DNA from: Chitinophagaceae bacterium
Lineage (GTDB): Bacteria; Bacteroidota; Bacteroidia; Chitinophagales; Chitinophagaceae
Length of the DNA: 64,000 nt
Reading direction: 5' to 3'
NCBI GenBank assembly: GCA_023957125.1
Contig: JAMLHL010000009.1
Span: forward strand, 62,001 to 126,000
Part shown: piece after piece, positions 54,392-61,517 of the stretch
Numbering within the stretch: the first letter of the stretch is position 1
How the letters are laid out: the number at the start of each line of letters is the position of its first letter
Notes under the pieces: model-generated
The model's input: only the letters and a program-made list of their open reading frames with translations
What the model was told of the DNA's origin: nothing
Database searches by the model: none
Program-made: the position numbers and the translations under genes

Positions 54392-55693
54392 ATGATGTGT
54401 ATAAAAATTCTTTTGATCGGTATTTCATATACTCTGGCTGGCTGTGCAGCAGCAGTATATCCAGGCAAGGGCAGGGAAATTCCCCATCAATTCAGGGCAG
54501 GTACGGCTAAAGTAAACATTACGCCAGACAGGTCGCTGCCTTTACTTGGGTATGGTCCAAGAATGTCCGGAGAGGTGCGTGACAGCATCTATCACCGGGT
54601 GGTAGTGATGGATGACGGGGAAACGAGTTTTTTTCTGGTGTCTTCTGATATCTGTTCTGTGGACCCTTCCATTTATGAGAGAGTGCTCGATAAGCTAAAA
54701 AAAAGGTATGGTATAGACAGGCGGAATTTCTGGTGGTCATTTACACATACTCATTCGGCTCCGGTAGTTGGCCCCGCCGGCGTTTTCTCTGTAATGCTGG
54801 GGTATGATACAGAAGCGCCGTATGACAAGGAATACGTTAATTTTTTGGAAGAGAAACTGATCCGGGCGGTTGGAGAAGCAAAAAAGGCGATGGTTCCTGC
54901 CCGTTTGGGAGCAGGGTGGGGATACTCAGAAGCTAATATTAACCGCCGCGCCCGTGATAAAAACAATAAAACCTATCTTGGGGAGAACCCGGATGGCGAA
55001 ATTGATCGTAAAATCGGTCTTTTGCGACTTGAAAAAGAAGATCACTCACTCCTGGCGCTTATTGCCAGCTACCCGATACATGGTACCGTGCTGCCTCCGT
55101 CTGACAAAACCATTAGTGGCGATGTTACCGGCATAGTATCTGAATATGTAGAGCATCAGTTGGGTGTGCCATTATTATTTATTAATGGCGCAGAGGGAAA
55201 TGTAGCGCCCGTCAAGTCTTTTTCGGGAAATCTTGAACCGTTTAAAACGCTTTTGGGAAACAAGATCATTGAAGCGAATGATCGGATAGGCAATGCTACC
55301 GACCAGGTTAAGCTGAGCACGGGGAGTTTTATATTTGAAACCCCCAGACATCAACGTCTGACGAATTGGCCCGTGTATTTACCGGATTACCTGCGCGTTT
55401 TATCTTCAGGAGAGGCTTTGATTAGGATGCCCATCAGTTTTTTGTTTATTAATGATGAAATAGCGATCTGGAGCGCTCCATGCGAACTGTTCTGTGAAGT
55501 GTCAAACGCTGTTCGGGAAAAATCGTCCTTCCCATACACCTTCTATTATGGTGTTACCAACGGAACCCTCGGATACCTTCCTACCCGTAAAGAATTTGCG
55601 CTGGAAGGCTATGAAGTAAGCGTTTCGCCATTTTCCCCCGATACGGCTGAGAATCTGGAGCGGGAAGTAACCGAATATCTCGATAGTAAATAA
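54392..55693 (+). CDS. Neutral/alkaline ceramidase-domain lipoprotein
   Basis: 433 residues; lipobox LAGC with Cys18. The N-terminal domain of neutral/alkaline non-lysosomal ceramidase is evident: FRAGTAKVNITPDRSLPLLGYGPR, FFLVSSDICSV, the zinc-binding His-Thr-His at 119-121 in SFTHTHSAP, ASYPIHGTVL and FINGAEGNVAP. The second (C-terminal) ceramidase domain of the 640-residue enzymes is lacking, as in many bacterial relatives found in sugar clusters. Amide hydrolysis of an N-acyl group is a possible role; sphingolipid activity is not implied. Confidence 0.8.
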   Translation: MMCIKILLIGISYTLAGCAAAVYPGKGREIPHQFRAGTAKVNITPDRSLPLLGYGPRMSGEVRDSIYHRVVVMDDGETSFFLVSSDICSVDPSIYERVLDKLKKRYGIDRRNFWWSFTHTHSAPVVGPAGVFSVMLGYDTEAPYDKEYVNFLEEKLIRAVGEAKKAMVPARLGAGWGYSEANINRRARDKNNKTYLGENPDGEIDRKIGLLRLEKEDHSLLALIASYPIHGTVLPPSDKTISGDVTGIVSEYVEHQLGVPLLFINGAEGNVAPVKSFSGNLEPFKTLLGNKIIEANDRIGNATDQVKLSTGSFIFETPRHQRLTNWPVYLPDYLRVLSSGEALIRMPISFLFINDEIAIWSAPCELFCEVSNAVREKSSFPYTFYYGVTNGTLGYLPTRKEFALEGYEVSVSPFSPDTAENLEREVTEYLDSK

Positions 55694-55710
55694 TATGGAA
55701 AAGCGATCGA

Positions 55711-55781
55711 AAGGTAGAGGTATCTGATCTGAAGTATATGGAGGTGCAAAGGTTTTGGATTCTCTGATGCCTATCTACCTT
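55711..55781. other. Bulged hairpin between ceramidase-like and SDR genes
   Basis: AAGGTAGA + GGTATC (55711-55724) can pair with GATGCC + TATCTACCTT (55766-55781), allowing a 2-nt bulge and a G-U pair. No T run follows, so terminator function is doubtful. Confidence 0.35.
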
Positions 55782-55840
55782 GGTTTCATTATAGACGTGC
55801 AGGCTTCGTTTGCCTGACCTCATAATATTAAAAAAAGAGT

Positions 55841-56653
55841 ATGAAAAAAAATCCTACTGTTCTTGAGCTTTTTGATATCACGGATAAGGTGTTCCTGGTT
55901 GCCGGCGGAGCGCGTGATCTTGGAAAAGATATGGCTGTTGCACTGGCAGAAGCGGGCGCAGCAGGCGTGATCACTTCGCGCAATGCATCTTTAGCCGCTG
56001 CAACGGCAGAGGAAATAAGCAAGGCTACCGGCAAGAGTGTCCTTGGATTGCCGCTCAATGCGGCTCATGAAAATGAAGTAGAGCAGGTTTTCAAAACGAT
56101 TATTGAGACTTTAGGACGTATTGATATCGTAGTGAATTGCGTAGGAGGAGGCGCTCTCCAGCAGGTATCTGCCAAATTTGAAGAGAGCCCCCTGGAGGCC
56201 TGGGAAGGAATGCACCAGCTCAATGTGCACACTGCCTTTTTGCTTTGCAAGCATGCCGTGGCCTTAATGAAAGCACAACGGTCTGGCACGATCATCAACA
56301 TTGCCAGCATAGCAGGTGTGATTGGGCGCGACCGCCGGGTTTATCCGCAGGAAATGAATCCCCAGTCTGTAAGCTATGCTTCTGCAAAATCGGCTGTGAT
56401 CGGATTTTCAAGGGACCTGGCTGCATACCTGGGGCCATACGGCATCAGGGTAAATACCATTTCCCCGGGAGGGTTCCAGCGCAACCAGCCCCCGGCATTT
56501 GTTCAAGCCTATGCCAATAAAGTTCCCTTAGGCCGCATGGGGCAGGACGGAGTGGATATGAAAGGAGCTGTTCTGTTTCTGGCAAGTGAAGCCTCCTCTT
56601 ATGTTACGGGGCATAATTTAGTAGTGGACGGCGGGTTTACTATTTGGCAATAA
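55841..56653 (+). CDS. SDR family oxidoreductase
   Basis: 270 residues. The cofactor loop reads AGGARDLG (21-28), with Ala in place of the usual Thr, and the NNAG site reads NCVG. The catalytic Ser156 (NIASIAG) and Tyr179-x3-Lys183 (YASAK) are intact. The tail SSYVTGHNLVVDGGFTIWQ parallels the SDR at 1054-1836. It is an NAD(P)-dependent dehydrogenase for a sugar-derived alcohol or ketone; it is 28 bp before a Gfo/Idh/MocA gene. Confidence 0.88.
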   Translation: MKKNPTVLELFDITDKVFLVAGGARDLGKDMAVALAEAGAAGVITSRNASLAAATAEEISKATGKSVLGLPLNAAHENEVEQVFKTIIETLGRIDIVVNCVGGGALQQVSAKFEESPLEAWEGMHQLNVHTAFLLCKHAVALMKAQRSGTIINIASIAGVIGRDRRVYPQEMNPQSVSYASAKSAVIGFSRDLAAYLGPYGIRVNTISPGGFQRNQPPAFVQAYANKVPLGRMGQDGVDMKGAVLFLASEASSYVTGHNLVVDGGFTIWQ

Positions 56654-56681
56654 AATATTTTCAGGAGGTCATTATTTCAAT

Positions 56682-57662
56682 ATGGAAACTACAACAAAGG
56701 CGCTGGTGCTGGGCTTAGGCTCAATTGGTCAGCGACATGCAAGGCTGCTCTCTGAGCGGAGTGATGTGGAGGTATCTCTTTGCGATATCAGCGAAGCGTT
56801 GCGCCACCAGGCGGCAGACGCTCTTGTAAAGCCGCCTGCTGCTGTCTATTCATTATTTGCGGATGCTTTACAGGCGCAGCCGGATATCGCTTTCGTTTGT
56901 GTGCCCAATCATCTGCATGTACCGATGGCATTACAGGCTGTTCAGCATGGTACCGATGTGCTGGTGGAAAAACCTGTTTCAGATTCGTTGGAAAAAGCCA
57001 GGGAACTGGTAACGGCTGCAGAAGCTGCTAACCGTTTCCTGCAGGTGGGCTATATGCTTCGTTACGATGAAGGACTGATCACGATGAAAGCGATCATTGA
57101 TAAAGGGGAGATCGGCAACCTTGTGGGTGGACGTGCAATGATCGGAACCTATGTTACCCTGCTGAATGCAAAAGGTTCGGACCGTATTGATCATCCCAAC
57201 AGCCTGGTGGTGGATTATACGCATGAGCTTGATTTCATCAGCTGGTTTTTCGGAGAAGTAAAAGATATCATGGCAATGCAAACGCGGATGGGCGACCTGG
57301 ATCTTAAGCCCCATCCCAATATCTTTCAGATCGGTTTAAAATTTAATTCCGGGGCGGTGGTGCAGGTGCACATGGATTATATCCAATTCCCCCAGCGAAG
57401 GATATTCGAAGTGTATGGAGACAGGGGGACGCTCTGCTATGATTTTATGACGGGAGAAATACGGCATTTTACTGTTCAGCGTGCGCACGAATGGACCAAT
57501 AAAAACGTGCTCCCTGTAACAGACCGTTGGGATGATCTGTTCCGCAAAGAGCATGAGTCGGTTCTTATGAGACGATCGGAAGGGTTGACGCCCTTTGTGT
57601 CGGGTGCAGACGGTTTGCGGGCATTGGAAATAGCGGAGTGGGTGATCAGGGTTGCCAGGTAA
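56682..57662 (+). CDS. Gfo/Idh/MocA family oxidoreductase
   Basis: 326 residues. Rossmann motif GLGSIGQRHA (11-20), FVCVPNHLHV, the signature EKP (96-98) in VLVEKPVSDSLEKA, and a C-terminal alpha/beta domain with VVDYTHELDFISWFFG containing the expected Asp and His for catalysis. Such enzymes oxidise or epimerise sugars and inositols with tightly or loosely bound NAD(P). It closes the accessory carbohydrate region. Confidence 0.9.
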   Translation: METTTKALVLGLGSIGQRHARLLSERSDVEVSLCDISEALRHQAADALVKPPAAVYSLFADALQAQPDIAFVCVPNHLHVPMALQAVQHGTDVLVEKPVSDSLEKARELVTAAEAANRFLQVGYMLRYDEGLITMKAIIDKGEIGNLVGGRAMIGTYVTLLNAKGSDRIDHPNSLVVDYTHELDFISWFFGEVKDIMAMQTRMGDLDLKPHPNIFQIGLKFNSGAVVQVHMDYIQFPQRRIFEVYGDRGTLCYDFMTGEIRHFTVQRAHEWTNKNVLPVTDRWDDLFRKEHESVLMRRSEGLTPFVSGADGLRALEIAEWVIRVAR

Positions 57663-57731
57663 TACGTTTTAATACACAGTGTGATACACTGAAGAGAATT
57701 AATTTTAACTTTAGTGTTTATTTCTTTTTTA

Positions 57732-58298
57732 ATGAGATCTGTCAAAACTTCTTCTTTGATCCTCCTGGCAAAAACCGGGATTCAAAATAGATACATATTC
57801 GGAGCCTATAAAGATAATGGTGAGGCAACGAGTTTTCTCTCTTTGCCTGAGGATCGTAAAATGTTCATTGAGACGCTCACCGGTAAACAAACCATTATGG
57901 GTTATAAAACACTGCAGGCTACTCCCTTTGATTTCCCTGATGGCGGCAGGATTTGTATCACTCATCATCCCGGTAAAGTAAAGGCCCCTGGTCTTGCGGC
58001 TTCCACCATTGAGGACGCTCTTGAACTGGCATTTCGAAGAGCGGCAAAATTAGATCAGGACACGGTGTATGTGACCGGTGGCGCAAGTATTATGGAGCAG
58101 TGTATGGAACGGGGACTGTTAGACGAAGTTATTCTGACATTGACAGAGACTTATGCGGCTCCGGTTTCGAATCCGGTGTATTTAGATTTTGTGCTGAATC
58201 GGTGGAATATCCTGGAAGATTCAGGGATGCGCATCTCCAAAAACTCCGATCCTCCGAATCTGGAATATCATTACCTGACGCTTAAAAAGATGGTATAG
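57732..58298 (+). CDS. Dihydrofolate reductase/RibD-C-like protein
   Basis: 188 residues from ATG 57732; an upstream GTG at 57714 is possible. DHFR-fold marks are GKQTIMGYKTLQAT (NADPH-binding, like GRxTxE), ICITHHPG, and VYVTGGASIMEQCMERGLLDEVILTLTETY. The usual N-terminal substrate loop (LPW) is altered to FGAYKDNGEATSF, so it may be an atypical DHFR or a RibD C-terminal-like reductase. No folate gene lies next to it. Confidence 0.7.
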   Translation: MRSVKTSSLILLAKTGIQNRYIFGAYKDNGEATSFLSLPEDRKMFIETLTGKQTIMGYKTLQATPFDFPDGGRICITHHPGKVKAPGLAASTIEDALELAFRRAAKLDQDTVYVTGGASIMEQCMERGLLDEVILTLTETYAAPVSNPVYLDFVLNRWNILEDSGMRISKNSDPPNLEYHYLTLKKMV

Positions 58299-58330
58299 CA
58301 AGAGCGGGTATCGGAGAACAGCACCTGTAG

Positions 58331-58363
58331 CGAAGGCAATTCCCGGCAGGAGATATGCCTTCG
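58331..58363. terminator. Possible hairpin terminator between convergent genes
   Basis: CGAAGGCA (58331-58338) pairs with TGCCTTCG (58356-58363) over a 17-nt loop, between the stops of the DHFR-like and ChrA genes. No T run on either side, so only weak support. Confidence 0.35.
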
Positions 58364-58374
58364 ACTGGATCTAT

Positions 58375-59529
58375 TCATAGTTGAAGTAACAAAAAACCAC
58401 CCACACTCCCGATCAGTATGATGATGACCGTACTTAATTTTTTCCAGATAAGCATTAAAGCGAAGCACACGGTAAGGATGACGGCTTCGTGCCAATCCTG
58501 AACACCAGACTGAAACAAATGTAAACCCACCACAGCTATGATGGAAACCGATGCTGCGCTTAATCCATCTAAAAAGAGCCTCAGCTTTTGACTTTTCCGC
58601 GCAGCGGACAAAACCTTGTGCAGGAAAAAAGAAATAAAAAATGAGGGCAGAAAGATGCCGGCCGTTGCCAGCACGCCCCCCGCAGTTCCGTTGATAAGAT
58701 ACCCGGCAAAGGTGGCGCTCGACAAAATCGGCCCCGGTGTAATTTGGCCTACGGCTATCGCATCCGTTAATTGTTGATGGCTCAGCCATTGATTGTTTCG
58801 TACAAGCGCTTCATCCATATAAGCGAAAAGTACGTAACCGCTGCCATATAGAACTGCGCCGATTTTCAGGAAAATGAGAAAAAGTTTATGGGCCGAAAAC
58901 CCGCTGATTATTTGCAGAAATGGGGGAGCTATAAGCGTTCCGGTAAACAAAGGCAGCTTTCCTCTGACCGCGCGTGCAAGATAATTCAGTGCACCGGCAC
59001 CTATTATCAACAACACTTCATTTAAACCATAAAGCGCGCCCGTAAATGCCAGCAGGCAGAGAAAAATGAGTACAACATTGTTTTTTATAACAGTTACGGA
59101 TAATCGAAATACGGTACCGATCACCAAAGCCGTGGTTGCGGGACGGATCCCGAAGATGAAATGCTGAACGTTGGGTAAGGCATGGTATCGCTGGTAAAAA
59201 TATCCAAAAACCAGGCACAATACCATCGCCGGAAAGATATAACAAAGTCCGGCCACTACCAATCCAAGACGTCCGCCCCGTTCTTTCCCGCAGTGCATTA
59301 CCACTTCAACGGCATTGGGTCCGGGTATGATATAGGAGGCGCTCAGTACGTCCATGAAATGCTGGCGGTCTATCCACTTCCTTTTGATCACCATTTCATT
59401 TTCGATGGTGGCCACCATACCGGCGATGCCGCCAAATCCAATCGTTCCCAGCTTCAGACACGAACCGGCAATTTGCCCTAATTTTTTGGCAGTGGTTTCG
59501 GTATGCTCTTCTATATTCTTTAGTTGCAT
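58375..59529 (-). CDS. chrA: Chromate transporter family protein (two-domain)
   Basis: 384 residues with two homologous CHR halves of about six TM segments. The first has KLGTIGFGGIAGMVATIE and the PGPNAVEVVMHCG site; the second has LKIGAVLYGSGYVLFAYMDEALV and AVGQITPGPILSSATFAGY. The paired G-x-G-x-P and P-G-P motifs are typical of ChrA proton-linked chromate/sulfate antiporters. No ChrB or ChrR gene is adjacent. Confidence 0.9.
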   Translation of the reverse strand: MQLKNIEEHTETTAKKLGQIAGSCLKLGTIGFGGIAGMVATIENEMVIKRKWIDRQHFMDVLSASYIIPGPNAVEVVMHCGKERGGRLGLVVAGLCYIFPAMVLCLVFGYFYQRYHALPNVQHFIFGIRPATTALVIGTVFRLSVTVIKNNVVLIFLCLLAFTGALYGLNEVLLIIGAGALNYLARAVRGKLPLFTGTLIAPPFLQIISGFSAHKLFLIFLKIGAVLYGSGYVLFAYMDEALVRNNQWLSHQQLTDAIAVGQITPGPILSSATFAGYLINGTAGGVLATAGIFLPSFFISFFLHKVLSAARKSQKLRLFLDGLSAASVSIIAVVGLHLFQSGVQDWHEAVILTVCFALMLIWKKLSTVIIILIGSVGGFLLLQL

Positions 59530-59563
59530 ATAGCCCGGATGTTCTTTTTTGACGATAAATAAG

Positions 59564-59746
59564 CTAAGGTAAGTCCGCTTGATCGGACTCCTGCAATAAA
59601 TATCCTTTCATATTGATTTGGTATTGGTTGGGGCTGATGAGCGCTGTTGCCGACGCCGATGTTTCAACGGCGCCAGCAGGATAATTAAAATTCATACAAC
59701 AACAGGCATCTTTTTCAAAATCTCCATCTTTATAATTTCGGTTCAT
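59564..59746 (-). CDS. Small ORF coupled to lrgB, unknown
   Basis: 60 residues from the ATG whose A is the last base of the lrgB TGA stop (TGATG overlap), a usual translational-coupling arrangement. It contains a CysCysCys run (DACCCMNFNYPAG) and no signal or TM segment. A GGAG lies about 11 bases upstream of the ATG. I do not recognise the family. It could be a real short protein or a chance frame in the 216-bp gap. Confidence 0.3.
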   Translation of the reverse strand: MNRNYKDGDFEKDACCCMNFNYPAGAVETSASATALISPNQYQINMKGYLLQESDQADLP

Positions 59747-60411
59747 CAATAAAAAATCTCCCATACAACAGGCGCCGTAAATACCGTTACCACACCATTG
59801 ATACTCATAGCCAGTCCGCTGAAGGTGCCTGCCTGTTCGCTCATCTGTACCGCCCGGGCTGTACCGATACCATGACTGGTCTGGCCGATGGACAGCCCCT
59901 GCGCCGGCGCCCGGTCAATTTTGAATAACCTGAGCAAATACGGACTAATCATATTACCAAACAACCCGACAGCAATAACCACCACCGAAGTAATAGACGG
60001 GCTTCCGCCCAGCGGTTGCGTTACTTCGATAGCGATAGGCGTGGTGATGCCCATGGGTAAAAGAGAAGCGGCCACCATATCGGGCAAAGAAAATATTCTG
60101 GCCAGAACAGCCACCAATAGCACACTCAGAAGGCTGCCGCAGAATATGGATATCAGAAGTTGTTTCAGGTTTTGTCGGATAAGCGGAAGTTGCTTAAACA
60201 TCAGAACGCCCAGTGCCACCACCGCAGGACCAAGCATAAAAGTGACGGGTTTGTTGTCGGTAAAATACCGGTCGAACGGAATATCGCCAAGCCACAAAAC
60301 AAGAATGCAACCGGCTACGGCAAAGAACACGGGGACAAAAAGAATAAAAGGCCATTTCCGGTGCAGAAACTTTGCTATCAGAAAGATGATAATGGTGAGA
60401 AGGCTGCTCAA
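59746..60411 (-). CDS. lrgB: LrgB family membrane protein
   Basis: 221 residues, about 7-8 TM segments. LrgB marks are LGPAVVALGVLMFKQLPLI, SLLPMGITTPIAIEVTQPLGGSPSIT, GNMISPYLL and the conserved QTSHGIGTARAVQMSEQAGTFSGLAMSINGV. With LrgA it forms the CidAB/LrgAB-type pair linked to murein hydrolase control, and to pyruvate or glycolate export in various bacteria. Its start overlaps the lrgA stop by 4 bases. Confidence 0.93.
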   Translation of the reverse strand: MSSLLTIIIFLIAKFLHRKWPFILFVPVFFAVAGCILVLWLGDIPFDRYFTDNKPVTFMLGPAVVALGVLMFKQLPLIRQNLKQLLISIFCGSLLSVLLVAVLARIFSLPDMVAASLLPMGITTPIAIEVTQPLGGSPSITSVVVIAVGLFGNMISPYLLRLFKIDRAPAQGLSIGQTSHGIGTARAVQMSEQAGTFSGLAMSINGVVTVFTAPVVWEIFY

Positions 60412-60800
60412 TTTTTATTGTTTTTTTTGCCAAGAAAAGTAAATAGTTTCGCCGTTACCAGCATCACGACCACCACCACCGTTATCGCAATCGGAATGAT
60501 CTTCCATCCTATCTTCCTGACCGAAGGGTCAACGTCAATAATCCCCACGCCATAGGGCACATAAAATAATCCGAGATACAGCAGCAAAATTTTGCCGGCC
60601 TCATCCACCCACTTTAAGGGCAACCATCCCAGGGTCAGCAATACGAAAACCAATATCAGTCCGATGACGGGGCCTGGCATCGGGAAAGGGATAAGGGGAG
60701 ACAGCCGGTTTCCCAAAAGACTCAGCCCGGTTAAAATAACCAAACCGACAACAATGCGAAGTAACCGGAGAATGCTATCCTTCTTGAAAATCAATTTCAT
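60408..60800 (-). CDS. lrgA: LrgA/CidA family holin-like protein
   Basis: 130 residues from ATG 60800 (MKLIFKK). A 19-residue extension to 60857 has no family match. Four TM segments with the family motif PFPMPGPVIGLILVFVLL and a C-terminal GKILLLYLGLFYVPYGVGI. It overlaps lrgB (ATGA arrangement) and is its partner. Confidence 0.92.
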   Translation of the reverse strand: MKLIFKKDSILRLLRIVVGLVILTGLSLLGNRLSPLIPFPMPGPVIGLILVFVLLTLGWLPLKWVDEAGKILLLYLGLFYVPYGVGIIDVDPSVRKIGWKIIPIAITVVVVVMLVTAKLFTFLGKKNNKN

Positions 60801-60984
60801 CAGTAGAGCAAAACTACAACTCGTCTGAGAATGTGCGGGCACAAATCCTGGCAGCAAAACTTTTCTCTATATTTGGTAACAGGTTCTTTGTTTGGATAGG
60901 ACGGGGAAAAATTCTAATCCGAAGCAGTACCGGTGTAAAGGCAATTGGGTATGATGTTTAGCTCAATTTAAAATTTCATAAATA

Positions 60985-61338
60985 ATGAAAGACAATTCCA
61001 GCGTATATAAGATGTCGTTTGCCGGCGTTTATCCTCATTACCTTACCAAAGCGGAGAAAAAAGGACGAACTAAAGATGAAGTAAACGAGGTCATTTGCTG
61101 GTTGACCGGATATAATGAAAATGAACTGAAAAAAATGATAGATGAGAAAATTAGTTTTGAAAGTTTCTTTGGCCAGGCGCCCCGGATAAATCCCAATGCA
61201 ACCAAAATTACCGGCGTTATATGCGGATACCGAATTGAGGAAATCGAAGAGGAACTGATGCGCCAAATCCGCTATCTGGATAAATTGATTGACGAACTGG
61301 CCAGGGGCAGGCCTATGGAAAAGATTCTAAGAAAATAG
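60985..61338 (+). CDS. DUF2200 family protein
   Basis: 117 residues with the typical DUF2200 sequence: [37 protein letters not shown], then an alpha-helical end. The family is small, cytoplasmic and of unknown function; a DUF1801-like remnant follows 5 bp later. Confidence 0.88.
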   Translation: MKDNSSVYKMSFAGVYPHYLTKAEKKGRTKDEVNEVICWLTGYNENELKKMIDEKISFESFFGQAPRINPNATKITGVICGYRIEEIEEELMRQIRYLDKLIDELARGRPMEKILRK

Positions 61339-61343
61339 TGGTT

Positions 61344-61517
61344 ATGCGAAAGAATAAAACAGTTTATACATCCGCTAATGTTGAGAAATTCATCCATTCC
61401 TTTGCCGATACCGAACGGAAAAATAGAAATCAAATGGGCTGTTTATTTTTCCTTGTTTTTGGTCAGCTCTTTCTTTTATTACTGATTCATTTTAGCTTTC
61501 ATAACGCCATTATATAA
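61344..61517 (+). pseudogene. Truncated DUF1801-type gene start
   Basis: The 57-residue frame opens with MRKNKTVYTSANVEKFIHSF and continues ADTERKNRN, which resembles the first ~30 residues of DUF1801 proteins (pattern KNKT-x-x-T-x-x-S-V-x-x-F, then D-x-x-x-R). After that it turns into an unrelated hydrophobic run and ends inside the 3' end of the opposite-strand gene. A full DUF1801 domain needs about 130 residues. It looks like a gene whose body was lost; the match is by pattern only. Confidence 0.5.
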
